NCBI RefSeq assembly: GCF_040730185.1
Contig: NZ_CP160402.1
Span: 7,750,001-7,814,000 of the forward strand
Direction: 5' to 3'
DNA from: Streptomyces sp. Je 1-332
GTDB lineage: Bacteria > Actinomycetota > Actinomycetes > Streptomycetales > Streptomycetaceae
Length of the DNA stretch: 64,000 nucleotides
Shown here: positions 1 through 8,567 of the stretch, piece by piece
Position numbering within the stretch: position 1 is the first letter of the stretch
How the letters are laid out: each line of letters opens with the position of its first letter
Notes under the pieces: generated by a model
The model's database searches: none
Seen by the model: the letters and a program-made list of their open reading frames with translations, nothing else
Told to the model about the DNA's origin: nothing
Program-made: the position numbers and the translations under genes

Positions 1-870
1 GACGAGTTCGCGCGGGGTGGAGAAGGCGCGGTGGTACGGCGGCGAGACGACGGTCTCGCCTTCGGGCACGCCTCGTACCGAGGCGATCTCGGCGTTGACC
101 TTGCTGCCGGGCAGGACGCCACCGATGCCCGGTTTCGCGCCTTGCGACAGCTTGAGCGACACGCAGCGCACGGAAGGGTGGGCGGCCTTGTCGGCGAACT
201 GCCGCGGGTCGAAGTCCCCGTCGCGGGTGCGGCAGCCGAAGTAGCCGGTGCCTATCTCCCAGACGAGGTCACCGCCGGGCCGCAGGTGGTGTGTGGACAG
301 GCCGCCCTCGCCGGTGTCGTGGGCGAAGCCGCCGCGTGCCGCGCCCGTGTTCAGCGCCACGATGGCGTTGGAGGAGAGCGAGCCGAAGCTCATCGCCGAG
401 ACATTGAGGAGAGCCATGTCGTACGGCTCGGTGCAGTCGGGGCCGCCGATCCGGACGCGGGGCGGCTCGTCGGGGACGGCCACCGGGGCCATGGACGGCA
501 CGAGGAACTCGTAGCCGCGGGCGTCCATGTCGCGCTCGCTGCCGAACGGCTCCTCGGCGGCGACCCCCTTGGCCCGCTCGTAGACGATGCTGCGGGTGTC
601 GCGGTCGTAGGGCCTGCCGTCGTAGTTGCGCTCCACGAAGTACTGCTGCAGTTCCGGGCGCAGCGTCTCCATCAGGAACCGCAGATGGCCGAGCACCGGA
701 TAGTTCCGCAGCACGGAGTGCCGCCGCTGCACCAGGTCGTACGCACCGGTCAGCGCCACGGCCAGCAACGGAGCCGCCGCGAGCCACCACCACGGGGATG
801 CCAGAAGGGCGAGCAGCACACCGCCCACCGCGCAGGCCGCCAACAGGCCCACCACCACAAAACGCGTCAT
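1..870 (-). CDS. FMN-binding glutamate synthase family protein (partial, 3-prime end outside window)
   Basis: The reverse strand is open from an ATG at 868-870 to the window edge, giving the first 290 residues. Two hydrophobic N-terminal segments (about residues 4-23 and 27-42) are followed by a conserved linker (RRHSVLRNYPVLGHLRFLME) and then the glutamate-synthase TIM-barrel start, with SAMSFGSLS near residue 155 and LSQGAKPGIGG near residue 245. This is the architecture of the stand-alone membrane-anchored GltB2-like proteins of about 520 residues, FMN enzymes whose physiological substrate is not settled. The C-terminal half, including the expected Fe-S/FMN residues, is not visible. A weak SigB-like element (complement 880-904) sits directly upstream. 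The family call is firm; a role in glutamate synthesis is only inferred. Confidence 0.88.
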   Translation of the reverse strand, partial: MTRFVVVGLLAACAVGGVLLALLASPWWWLAAAPLLAVALTGAYDLVQRRHSVLRNYPVLGHLRFLMETLRPELQQYFVERNYDGRPYDRDTRSIVYERAKGVAAEEPFGSERDMDARGYEFLVPSMAPVAVPDEPPRVRIGGPDCTEPYDMALLNVSAMSFGSLSSNAIVALNTGAARGGFAHDTGEGGLSTHHLRPGGDLVWEIGTGYFGCRTRDGDFDPRQFADKAAHPSVRCVSLKLSQGAKPGIGGVLPGSKVNAEIASVRGVPEGETVVSPPYHRAFSTPRELV

Positions 871-948
871 GCCCCTCGTGTGACCTGATTTCCGCTGGTC
901 ACACGTTCAGTGATCAACACGTCGCCGGAAGGGTCCGGCACCGGGCCG

Positions 949-1056
949 CTACCCCAGGAACGCCGCCATGGTCGCCACGAATCGCTCGGCGTCGTCGAGC
1001 CACGGATAGTGGCCCGCGCCCGACTGCATGACCTGCGCCCGGCGCTCGCCGAATGG
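949..1056 (-). pseudogene. C-terminal remnant of an alpha/beta hydrolase
   Basis: The reverse strand, ending at TAG 949-951, reads about 35 codons finishing GAGHYPWLDDAERF then VATMAAFLG. This matches the C-terminal His-containing segment of alpha/beta hydrolases (GHYPWLDD.P..F...V..FL). No start codon, nucleophile elbow or core sheet is present upstream, where the forward gene at 1074 begins. It reads as the stump of a gene whose 5-prime part was deleted or replaced. The remnant is seen directly; the deletion history is inference. Confidence 0.6.
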
Positions 1057-1073
1057 TGGGGGAGACTGAGGGC

Positions 1074-1700
1074 GTGCTGATCATGGATGCCGTGTTGGAG
1101 ACCTACGAGGCTCGGGGCTTTACGCTCTGGCCCGTTTCCGAGCCGTCCGAGGACCGTCTCCTGCGCCTGTGCGGTGACCTGTCGTCACGTCAGGTCGGCA
1201 CTGCCATGGCGGTCTTGACCAGCTACAACCTCCGGCCGCGCAAGCGTGGAGAGCGTCAAGCCGCTGACGGCGTGGGGCAGTTGCGTCGGTTGTTGGCGGC
1301 CGAGTGCGTTGTCGCGCCCGGCGGGCTGAGGGTCCGAGACACCGTCACCGGGGCTACGGTCGCGCCCGGATGCTGCTTCGGGCTGGAGAACTGGCGGGAT
1401 TGGTTCGGCCTTTTGGACGGCGAGGAGCCTTGGCTCGGCCATTCCCCCGAACCGCGTGTCGAGCACGCAGGGTCGGTCATCCGGCTCTGGCCTGACGTGG
1501 ACCGCCAGGAAGGGGTGCCCATCACCATCCCCCGGGCGGAGTTGCGGGAACTTCTGGGCTCGGTTCAGGACGACCTCTCGGGCTTCCTGAGCGTCGTGGA
1601 GCGGTGGGCTTCCGCGTACTTCGCGGACGTTACTAGCGGGCTGGTCTCGGCCCTCGATGAGGCCCTCGCCGTATCCGTGGCACTGGACGATTCGCCGTAG
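1074..1700 (+). CDS. hypothetical protein, 208 aa
   Basis: The chosen GTG start at 1074 has GGGGGAG about 10 bases upstream; ATG 1083 is an alternative three codons later. No signal peptide or membrane segment is visible. The protein is acidic and rich in Trp, with a motif GLENWRDWFGLLDGEEPWLGH in the middle and a helical C-terminus. Such an aspartate/tryptophan-rich soluble protein next to other unrecognised genes resembles actinobacterial immunity-like or DUF proteins, but I do not recognise the family. It abuts the hydrolase remnant, so its arrival may have caused that truncation. Codon use is a little less GC-biased than neighbours (several TTG, TTT and TTC mixed), compatible with transfer. 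Confidence 0.6.
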   Translation: MLIMDAVLETYEARGFTLWPVSEPSEDRLLRLCGDLSSRQVGTAMAVLTSYNLRPRKRGERQAADGVGQLRRLLAAECVVAPGGLRVRDTVTGATVAPGCCFGLENWRDWFGLLDGEEPWLGHSPEPRVEHAGSVIRLWPDVDRQEGVPITIPRAELRELLGSVQDDLSGFLSVVERWASAYFADVTSGLVSALDEALAVSVALDDSP

Positions 1701-2025
1701 ATTTCGAAAGCGGGTGCGAGTACCGCAGGTAACGCCAGCGTTCCTCTCTCTTCCTTAATGCAAGTCACTCGAACTTCTTGTTTCCCGTGAGTCGGCTGTG
1801 CCAAGGTGAGCTTCCTCGCGCTCCGGCAATGATCAGATCCGCCTTTCCTGTTCGAGATTCGTGCCGTCGACCCAAAAGGTCTTCTGTCGGCCGTATCGGA
1901 CGGTCCACGGTTTGTTGATCCTGTTTCCCCTCTCAGTAGGCCATAGGTATGCACCAATCAGGCGCCCCTATTCGGTGGGTGTTGTTTTCCGCGTGCCGTC
2001 TTTCGGCTTGGAAGGAAAAGGTTCC
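1701..2025 (+). other. intergenic region, relatively AT-rich
   Basis: This 325-base gap has lower GC than its surroundings and no frame with coding character. It ends in the GGAAGGAAA ribosome site (about 2010-2018) of the next gene. It presumably holds that gene's promoter, but no clear -35/-10 pair or inverted repeat could be assigned. Confidence 0.4.
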
Positions 2026-4161
2026 GTGCAATCCCCCCACCCCCCACGCCCGACCCACCCCCCTCGTGCCGGTGTGAGCCCCGAGGAATCCGACACGAGC
2101 CTCGCCGCGCGACTGCGGGGCGAGGCGGAGGGGGAGTCGGATCAGCCTGTCGCGCTTCTGCTCGCCCGGCACTGGCAGGCGACGTACGACTACTCGGCCA
2201 TCTGCCTCGCCGCCTGGTCGAGTTCGGCCTCGATGGTCGCCGCGGCGTCCTTCCACCGCGTGCTCGGGCAGATGGCGAGCGCCGAGCCTGGCGGGGCCCT
2301 GCGTCCGTATCTCCTGGTGACCGTCCGGGAGACGGTCAGGGGATGGACCGTCGACGAGCGAATATCCGCCCTTATGCCGGAACTCCGCAAACCCACCGGC
2401 GGTCGCGGTATGCGGGCGGCGACGACCATGACGCCCGAAAAGCGGCGACTCGCCGCACGCTCGTTCTGGGCTCTTCCCGCAGTCGCCCAGTGTCTGCTCT
2501 GGCACTCCGCGGTCGAGGCCGACGACATATCCATACCGGCTGGTTTGTCGGGCTTGAGTGCCGACCTCGCCGTCGCCGCCCTCGAGCAGGCGCGGGAGCA
2601 ATTCAGGGCAGGCATCCTCCGCGGTCACCGGGAACTCGCGCCCACCGAGGAATGCCCCCTCTACAACCGAATCCTCGACGTCACGATTCGTCGCGGCGGC
2701 ACCTTGCTTCCCGATGTCCAGCAGCATCTGTCGTCGTGCCGCCACTGCTGTGACGTGACCGAACAACTCAGCTTTGTCGAGGGCGAGTTGGGCACGCTTC
2801 TTGCCGAAGCGGTACTCGGGTGGGGCGCTCGCCGCTACCTCGAGTCGCGGCCGGGGCGAGGAGGAGCCACGAAGCGTGGCGCAGGGGCTGCCGGTCAGGG
2901 CGGCAGGCACGCGGGCGGTGGCGGACGACACCGTCCGCCGTCTCACGTCGCCCTGCCGGGCGGCGGTCACCTGCCGGGCAGCGGTCACCTGCCGGGCGGC
3001 GGCCCGCTCGCGTCGACGCGTACGCCCTCCAGGGCGCTGCGCACCGGAGCGGCCGTGGGGTCCGCGGCCCTCGTCGCGACGGTGCTCGTCATCGCCCTCT
3101 CGTCGGGTGACGGCGGTGGCGACGGTGCTGTTCCCCCGACCGGGATGACCGGCATGACCGGAAGCCATGACGCCCGACCGAGCGCGGATCCCGAGCCGCC
3201 CTCCGCCGGTACCTCCCCGCCCACATCGGCGGGGTACCCCGGCAGGTCCGACCAGGGCAGGCTCCGCAATACGGAGGCGGATCTGTGCCTCGACATCCGG
3301 GGCAAGGCGAAGCCCGGCGCCGAGGTGAAGCTCGCGAAGTGCTCGGCCGCGGGGAGCCAGCAGTGGTCGTACGACAAGAACGGGCTCCTGAGCAGCGCCG
3401 CCAGTCCTCAACTCTGCCTCGACTCCCACCGGGACGACGGCGTACTCGTCCTCGGACCCTGTGTGGCACCTTCCACCGAGCATGCCGACGAGGTGCGCTA
3501 CGACCTGACTGCGCGGGGGGAGTTGTTGCCGCGGTGGCACGAAGGACTGGCGGTCGCGCCTGCCTCGTCGCGCAAGGGAGCGGAGGCCGTGGTCAAGGAC
3601 CGTGACGGATCGCCGGAGCAGCGATGGAGGATCGACTCCTCCACGAGCTCCCCGAATTCCCGCTCGATCAAGGGAAGGGGCGAACCCACCGTGAAGGGTG
3701 TGATGGGTGAGAGGGATGGGAGGGGTGGGAGGGGCGGCCAAGGTGGCAAGGACCGGGCCGGAGCGCCGCGCGGTGGCGAGCACGTCTGCACGGGATCGAC
3801 CTGCGAACCCACCTCGTCCCGCGCACCGAGGCCGGGGCCTACGGAGGCCCGGGAGGAAGACCGAGGAGAGAGGGGCGACGGCGACAGGCGTGACGGCGGC
3901 GGACGCCACGGCGAGAGGGGCCAGGGGCCTAAGGGCGGGGACCGGCGGGCATCGCCGTACTCCACCCGGCACGGCGAAGCCGAAGAGCGGTTTTCCGAGG
4001 GCGGCTGCCGCGCCGATTCCGAACCGATCGGGCAGAAGCGTTCTCGTGAGGGCGTCGGGACTCCCGCCCTGCGAAACGGAGTTCTAGGCCGGAGCGTCAG
4101 CGAGGGAGTGCCACCGGGTGAGGGGCGGCGAGTGAGGGGCGGCACGGAGGGCGCACGCTGA
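2026..4161 (+). CDS. sigma-like / zinc-finger / transmembrane / ricin-lectin chimeric protein, 711 aa
   Basis: The GTG start at 2026 is preceded by GGAAGGAAA at good spacing; in-frame codons upstream lack a ribosome site. Residues about 30-210 are helical and resemble degenerate sigma-70-like regions (LLARHWQATYDYSAICL, later EQAREQFRAG). Then comes a Cys/His cluster (HLSSCRHCCDVTEQL, near 235) like anti-sigma zinc fingers, a Gly/His-rich linker with an 18-base DNA repeat, one membrane span (AALVATVLVIAL, near 350) and a ricin-type beta-trefoil (about 410-540: LCLDIRG, QQWSYD, LCLDSH, QRWRID). The predicted topology is cytoplasmic N-terminus and surface lectin. After the lectin, about 170 residues are Arg/Gly/Asp-rich low complexity, not typical of the family; a frameshift near 3650 could explain this. 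Similar chimeras occur in Streptomyces; function unknown. Confidence 0.7.
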   Translation: MQSPHPPRPTHPPRAGVSPEESDTSLAARLRGEAEGESDQPVALLLARHWQATYDYSAICLAAWSSSASMVAAASFHRVLGQMASAEPGGALRPYLLVTVRETVRGWTVDERISALMPELRKPTGGRGMRAATTMTPEKRRLAARSFWALPAVAQCLLWHSAVEADDISIPAGLSGLSADLAVAALEQAREQFRAGILRGHRELAPTEECPLYNRILDVTIRRGGTLLPDVQQHLSSCRHCCDVTEQLSFVEGELGTLLAEAVLGWGARRYLESRPGRGGATKRGAGAAGQGGRHAGGGGRHRPPSHVALPGGGHLPGSGHLPGGGPLASTRTPSRALRTGAAVGSAALVATVLVIALSSGDGGGDGAVPPTGMTGMTGSHDARPSADPEPPSAGTSPPTSAGYPGRSDQGRLRNTEADLCLDIRGKAKPGAEVKLAKCSAAGSQQWSYDKNGLLSSAASPQLCLDSHRDDGVLVLGPCVAPSTEHADEVRYDLTARGELLPRWHEGLAVAPASSRKGAEAVVKDRDGSPEQRWRIDSSTSSPNSRSIKGRGEPTVKGVMGERDGRGGRGGQGGKDRAGAPRGGEHVCTGSTCEPTSSRAPRPGPTEAREEDRGERGDGDRRDGGGRHGERGQGPKGGDRRASPYSTRHGEAEERFSEGGCRADSEPIGQKRSREGVGTPALRNGVLGRSVSEGVPPGEGRRVRGGTEGAR
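2953..3003 (+). repeat. 18-base tandem repeat inside the chimeric gene
   Basis: Units CTGCCGGGCGGCGGTCAC at 2953-2970 and 2971-2988 (one mismatch) plus a partial third copy to 3003 encode LPGGGH / LPGSGH / LPGGG in the linker ahead of the membrane span. Length is a multiple of three, so copy-number change would keep frame. Confidence 0.85.
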
Positions 4162-4191
4162 GCGTGGCCAATGAGTGACTAGGGTCGGGCC

Positions 4192-5247
4192 ATGACGAGG
4201 ACCACACCGCCGCGGCCACTGGACATCGAGGCGCTCTTTCCGGAGTTGGCCGCGCACCGAGGCACCACCACCCGGCTTCACCCGAGGCCGGGCAGCCCCG
4301 ACGTGCAGGCCAGTTCCGTGGGTGGGCCGATGCTGTGGCCTGTTGCCGAGCCGTGGCCGGCGTGCACGGAGGCTCACCGTCGCGGAAGTGGCCGCCGTCC
4401 CGCGGACATCCACCGAGAGCGCGAGATCCTGGAGCGGGCGTGGGCCCACCCACCCTTCTCGGGCCCCACGGAGGAGGACCGGCAAATCCTGGACGAGCTG
4501 GACCACAGGCACCGGCTGCCCGGTGTCTCCGACACAGATCCGCTGCCGATGGTCGCCCTCGCCCAGCTGTACTGGCGGGACATCCCCGACCTGCCGGCCG
4601 GCCCGGACGGCAGCGACCTGCTCCAGGTGTTCTGCTGCCCTTTCGACGCGCACGGCCCGTCCCGGTACGGCCCGTTGTTCCACCTGCGCTGGCGGCGGTC
4701 GGCGGAGGTCGGCCAAGTGCTGGCCGCTCCGCCGCAGCCGCAAGTCGTCGGTGCCGTCGGTTATGTGCCCAAGCCCTGTGTGCTGCAGCCGGAGCAGGTG
4801 GTGACGTACCCGTTCGCCGGCCTTCTTCCCAAGGCGCTGGGCGAGAGGATCTACGCCTGGGAGGAGGCGCTTGAGGAAGAGGCAGAGGCGGCTCAGGAGG
4901 GCGGCGACGACGAGTACCGGGGCGAGGACGAGCACGGAGTGATCCGCTACCAGTACGACCTCTCCATCCCACCAGGATGGCGCGTCGGCGGATTCGCGTC
5001 CTGGCACACGACCGACCCGTCTCCCATGGACTGCCCGACCTGCTCCACGCCCATGCGATTGCTGCTGACCATCGACAGCTCCGAGTGGGACGGTGGCAGC
5101 GGCAGCTGGAGACCGACGGAGCAAGAAGGCCTCACTCCGCACCCGTTCGCCACACCCACCAAGGTCATCGTCGGCCGCGCCGGTGAACTCAACGTCTTCG
5201 CATGCCCCACGAATCCAGCCCACCCGCACCGCTGGAGCATCCAGTAG
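4192..5247 (+). CDS. DUF1963-like (YwqG-type) protein, 351 aa
   Basis: ATG 4192 follows a weak AGGGTC ribosome site. The sequence has the layout of DUF1963 proteins: SSVGGPMLWP with a following WPAC near residue 48, then PLPMVALAQLYWRDIPDLP near 125 and LLQVFCCPFDAH near 150. A C-terminal DCPTCS Cys pair (near 285) and a closing HRWSIQ are present. No signal or membrane segment is visible. DUF1963 proteins have no established biochemical role; some sit in contact-dependent or phage-related loci, but nothing of that kind is adjacent here. The acidic insertion near residues 225-245 (EEALEEEAEAAQEGG) looks like a flexible linker. Confidence 0.65.
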   Translation: MTRTTPPRPLDIEALFPELAAHRGTTTRLHPRPGSPDVQASSVGGPMLWPVAEPWPACTEAHRRGSGRRPADIHREREILERAWAHPPFSGPTEEDRQILDELDHRHRLPGVSDTDPLPMVALAQLYWRDIPDLPAGPDGSDLLQVFCCPFDAHGPSRYGPLFHLRWRRSAEVGQVLAAPPQPQVVGAVGYVPKPCVLQPEQVVTYPFAGLLPKALGERIYAWEEALEEEAEAAQEGGDDEYRGEDEHGVIRYQYDLSIPPGWRVGGFASWHTTDPSPMDCPTCSTPMRLLLTIDSSEWDGGSGSWRPTEQEGLTPHPFATPTKVIVGRAGELNVFACPTNPAHPHRWSIQ

Positions 5248-5323
5248 ACCGACCCCGTCCGTCGATCCGGCCGCCAATCCGTCGCATCACCGACTGTCAG
5301 TGGTTCCTGCCATCGTGGGAGCC

Positions 5324-5832
5324 ATGAGTGAGTCCGTGGAACGCGTAGACGATCACGATCAGGTGTTGGCCGTCGTGGACCGGGCCGATGCCATTCGGCA
5401 TGGCTGGCTGCACCGCGTGGCGACCATCGTGTGTCGTGACGCCGCCGGGCGGATCCTTGTTCATCGCCGACCCGGGGACAAGACGCGCTTCCCGGGCCAG
5501 TTCAACTGGATGCTGGGCGGGGCCACAGAGGTGGGGGAGTCGTACGAAGAGGGCGCCGCGCGGGAGCTGTCGGAGGAGCTCGGGGTCGAGGGGCGCCCGC
5601 GTTTCGTTTCAAGTTCCTGTGCGCGGGCGTGATCAGCCCCTACTGGCTCGGCCTGCACGAGGTCGTGGTGCAGGGCCCGGTGCGACCTGACGCCTCGGAG
5701 ATCGCTTGGCACGCCTGGTTCACGGAGCGCGAGTTGACTGACCTGGTGCGTCACGAGGCGTTCGTTCCGGACGCTCGGGAGGCCTTCGACAGATACCGTG
5801 CCCTCCGGCAACCGCCGAGAGACTGCGCGTGA
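5324..5832 (+). pseudogene. Nudix hydrolase, frameshifted
   Basis: ATG 5324 opens a frame with a complete Nudix box (GGATEVGESYEEGAARELSE, about residues 65-85), ending prematurely at 5632 with SSSCARA. From 5611 another frame continues the expected family sequence KFLCAGVISPYWLGLHE through WHAWFTERELTDL to the stop at 5832. The break lies in the GTTTCGTTTC tract at 5601-5610. Restoring one T (RFVFKFLC) or removing one CGTTT copy (RFKFLC) would rejoin the frames. The gene product would hydrolyse nucleoside-diphosphate-linked compounds. Either a real pseudogene or a sequencing error; ORF 5629-5832 alone is not a separate gene. Confidence 0.8.
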
Positions 5833-5957
5833 GTTGGGCCCTTTCAGCGGACCCACGGAGTGCTTCTCGGCGGCCGTGTCCGCTTCCACATCGAGACGAG
5901 CCACTGCATGGCCACCGCTTCCCGGTCATCGGCCGCGTCTACTGACAGACTGCACCG

Positions 5958-6488
5958 ATGATCGACGTTCTTCCTGGTGGTCTGACGGCGCGGCATCCCG
6001 TTGAGGGAGACCATCCGCAGGTGCTCGCCGTCCTTGATGAGTGGTGGGGTGGACTGAAAGGGGCTGCGGGGGTGTTGGAGCGTTCGTTGCTCCTGCCCAG
6101 GCTGTACTTCCAGCACTTCACCACCACCAGCTTTCTGGTCGAACGCGAGGGGGTGCAGGTCGGCGGGCGGCAGGGTGACGGAGGGGACGTCGCGGCCTTT
6201 CTGGTCGGTTTCTTGTCGCAGACCGAACTCGACGCCGCCTACGTGCACTTCGTCGGAGTCGACCCGCGACTGCACGGGCAGGGCATCGGGCGGGCCTTGT
6301 ACCGGGCCTTCTTCGCTCTCGCCCGTTCACACGGTCGCCGATACGTGCACTGCATCACCAGTCCGCAGAACACCGCGTCGCAGTCCTTCCATACGCGCCT
6401 CGGTTTCACGGCATCGGGCGTGAAGCCGGACTACGACGGCCCGGGCCTCGACCGGGTGACGTTCTCGATCGACCTCGCTGCTCGGTGA
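5958..6488 (+). CDS. GNAT family N-acetyltransferase, 176 aa
   Basis: ATG 5958. The acetyl-CoA binding core is clear: AYVHFVGVDPRLHGQGIGRALYR (about residues 95-118), containing the Q/R-x-x-G-x-G/A motif, followed by NTASQSFHTRLGFTASG near residue 150. The length is normal for a single GNAT domain. The acceptor substrate is unknown. The gene lies between the broken Nudix gene and a convergent SDR gene with no obvious operon partner. Confidence 0.9.
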   Translation: MIDVLPGGLTARHPVEGDHPQVLAVLDEWWGGLKGAAGVLERSLLLPRLYFQHFTTTSFLVEREGVQVGGRQGDGGDVAAFLVGFLSQTELDAAYVHFVGVDPRLHGQGIGRALYRAFFALARSHGRRYVHCITSPQNTASQSFHTRLGFTASGVKPDYDGPGLDRVTFSIDLAAR

Positions 6489-6531
6489 GGAGCCTGAGCG
6501 TGAGACGTCCGTCGACTTCCCCGGGGGAATC

Positions 6532-7476
6532 TCAGCTGTCGGGGAAGGAGGCCTTCGTCAGCTCTTCGGAGATCTGCCAGACGCGTCGGGCCTCCTCCGC
6601 GCCGCGCAAGCGGGAGTAGAGCTTCTGTTCGCCGGGAGGGCCGCCCATGTGCCCCGGACCGCGAGGCCCGTAGAACCCGCCACGCCTGGCGTCGGGGGAG
6701 GTGGCGGCGTACAGCGCGGGAAGTTTCGCGGTTTCGACCGTCCCGACGATGATGCCGCGGGCGGACAGCGCCCGGATCAGGCGCACGCCCATGGTGTCCT
6801 TGGCGCGTCCGACCTCGGGGCGCGCGGCGAGGAGGCTCGTCGGGGCGACTCCGGGGTGGGAGAGGTTGCTCGTGATGCCCCAGCCGTGGGCCTGGCTGCG
6901 CCGGTCGAGTTCGAGGCCGAAGAGCCCGAACGCGATCTTCGACTGGCTGTACGCCTTCATGCCGTCGTAGGAGCGTTCCCAGTTCAGGTCGTCCCAGTTG
7001 ATCGCGCCTCGATTCGCCGCGACGCTGACCTGCGAGGTCACGCGTGCGTGGCCCGCGCGCAGCAGTGGCAGCAGGTGGGCCACCAGGGCGAAGTGACCGA
7101 GGTGGTTGGTGCCGAGTTGCAGCTCGAATCCGTCGGCGGTCGTCTGCCGGTCGGGCGGGGTCATGACGCCGGCGTTGTTGATGAGGAGGTGGATCGGCCG
7201 GCCCTCCTGATGAAGGGTCTCGCCGAGCGCGTCGACGGAGTCGAGCGAGGAGAGGTCGAGCTCGCGGAGCGACACGTCCGCGTCGGGTGCCGTCTCACGG
7301 ATCGTGGTGAGCGCCGCCTCGCCCTTGCGTGGGTTGCGCACGGGCAGGAGCACTTCGGCCCCGGCCGCGGCGAGCCTCGCGGCCAGGCCGAGCCCGATGC
7401 CGTCACTGGCTCCGGTGACGACGGCGCGCTTGCCGGCCAGGGCGGGGACGGTGACGTCGATGGGTTTGCGTGGCAT
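6532..7476 (-). CDS. SDR family oxidoreductase (retinol/protochlorophyllide-reductase-like), 314 aa
   Basis: Rossmann motif TGASDGIG near residue 21, NNAGVM near 98 and catalytic YSQSK near 175 identify a classical-type short-chain dehydrogenase. The [15 protein letters not shown] and [18 protein letters not shown] segments are typical of the retinol-dehydrogenase-like group. NADP is the likely cofactor; the substrate is unknown. The gene is divergent from an MmyB-like regulator at 7718, a very common Streptomyces pairing, so that regulator probably controls it. The shared 240-base spacer holds a tandem 8-base repeat. Confidence 0.92.
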   Translation of the reverse strand: MPRKPIDVTVPALAGKRAVVTGASDGIGLGLAARLAAAGAEVLLPVRNPRKGEAALTTIRETAPDADVSLRELDLSSLDSVDALGETLHQEGRPIHLLINNAGVMTPPDRQTTADGFELQLGTNHLGHFALVAHLLPLLRAGHARVTSQVSVAANRGAINWDDLNWERSYDGMKAYSQSKIAFGLFGLELDRRSQAHGWGITSNLSHPGVAPTSLLAARPEVGRAKDTMGVRLIRALSARGIIVGTVETAKLPALYAATSPDARRGGFYGPRGPGHMGGPPGEQKLYSRLRGAEEARRVWQISEELTKASFPDS

Positions 7477-7510
7477 GTTCCCGCTCCTGGGGGGTGTGTG
7501 GTGGGTCGTG

Positions 7511-7559
7511 GACTCCGGAACTCCGGAACTCCGGGACTCCGGGACTCCGGGACTCCGGC
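7511..7559 (+). repeat. 8-base tandem repeat ACTCCGGR, six copies
   Basis: Copies of ACTCCGGA/G start at 7512, 7520, 7528, 7536, 7544 and 7552. It lies in the spacer between the divergent SDR and regulator genes, about 35 bases upstream of the SDR start. On the reverse strand the unit reads CGGAGTNN, the same core as the repeat at 29421-29484. Confidence 0.9.
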
Positions 7560-7717
7560 CGGATCAGCGCCGGTGCACGGGTACGTCACCGAGCCTCGAT
7601 CGGCGCCGTGGCGGCGGCAACTCCTGAAGGGGGGATCGACAGACCGTGGCTGCCGGGGTGCACGGACGGTAGAAATGAGCATCGTAGGAGGCATACGCGG
7701 AGACGGAGGCGCGCACG

Positions 7718-8557
7718 GTGATCGATCGGACCGGCCTCGCGGACTTCCTCCGGCGCCGCCGGGAGGCGCTGCAACCCGAGGACGTCGGCCTCCCGCGGGG
7801 CCCGCGCCGCAGGACGAGCGGGCTGCGGCGGGAGGAAGTGGCCGCCCTGTGCCACATGTCGGCCGACTATTACGCGCGGCTGGAGCGGGAGCGCGGACCC
7901 CAGCCGTCCGAGCAGATGATCGCCTCCATGGCGCAAGGCCTCCATCTCTCGCTCGACGAGCGCGACCACCTCTTCCGGCTCGGCGGCCACACCCCGCCCC
8001 CGCGGGGCGCGACCGGCGAGCACATCAGCCCCGGGCTGCTGCGTGTCCTCGACCGTCTGCAGGACACCCCCGCGGAGATCGTCACCGAGCTCGGCGAGAC
8101 ACTGCGGCAAACCCCGCTCGGCGTGGCGCTCACCGGTGACCTGACCACCCACGTCGGGCCCGCCCGCAGCCTCGGCTACCGCTGGTTCACCGACCCCGCC
8201 ACGCGGCAGCTCTATGCCCCGGAAGACCACGCGTTCCTCACCCGGATGTTCGCCTCGGGCCTGCGCGGGGTGGTCACGCTCCGGGGTTCCGGTTCGCGCG
8301 CGGCACACTACGCCGATCTCCTGCTGGCTCAGAGCGAGGAGTTCCGGCGGGTGTGGGACGAGCACGAGGTCGGCCTTCGCCCCGCCGAGGTGAAGCATTT
8401 CATCCACCCCGAGGTCGGGGCACTGGAGCTGACCTGTCAGACCCTCCTGGATCCGAACCAGTCGCACCTGCTCCTCGTCTACACGGCCGTCCCCGGCAGC
8501 GAGAGCCACGAGAAGCTGCGGCTGCTGTCGGTCCTGGGGGCCCAGGCGCTCCGCTGA
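7718..8557 (+). CDS. MmyB-like helix-turn-helix transcriptional regulator, 279 aa
   Basis: GTG 7718 with a GGAGG ribosome site 8 bases upstream. Residues about 5-75 form an XRE-type HTH (LADFLRRRREALQP, RTSGLRREEVAALCHMSADYYARLERERG), followed by the MmyB ligand-binding domain (ALTGDLTTHVGPARSLGYRWFTDPATR). Proteins of this group usually regulate the divergently transcribed SDR gene, here at 6532-7476. The C-terminal domain is PAS-like and thought to bind a fatty-acid-like or other hydrophobic ligand; that is family knowledge, not visible here. Confidence 0.92.
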   Translation: MIDRTGLADFLRRRREALQPEDVGLPRGPRRRTSGLRREEVAALCHMSADYYARLERERGPQPSEQMIASMAQGLHLSLDERDHLFRLGGHTPPPRGATGEHISPGLLRVLDRLQDTPAEIVTELGETLRQTPLGVALTGDLTTHVGPARSLGYRWFTDPATRQLYAPEDHAFLTRMFASGLRGVVTLRGSGSRAAHYADLLLAQSEEFRRVWDEHEVGLRPAEVKHFIHPEVGALELTCQTLLDPNQSHLLLVYTAVPGSESHEKLRLLSVLGAQALR

Positions 8558-8567
8558 ACGGTCACCA

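Noticed and set aside
880..904. Third SigB-like promoter in front of the FMN-glutamate synthase gene
   Set aside because: GTGT-N15-GGTCAC fits in spacing, but the -10 lacks TA and would lie almost on the start codon; kept only as a weak lead.
1933..3972. 679-residue reverse-strand open frame opposite the chimeric lectin gene
   Set aside because: Arg/Gly/Pro-rich composition, no start site, and codon bias follows the forward gene; a GC-rich antisense shadow.
5629..5832. Independent small gene starting at 5629
   Set aside because: It is the displaced C-terminal half of the Nudix protein, with no ribosome site.
7511..7559. Possible CRISPR-like array
   Set aside because: Unit is 8 bases with no unique spacers; same reasoning excludes 28173-28247, 29421-29484 and 31143-31181.
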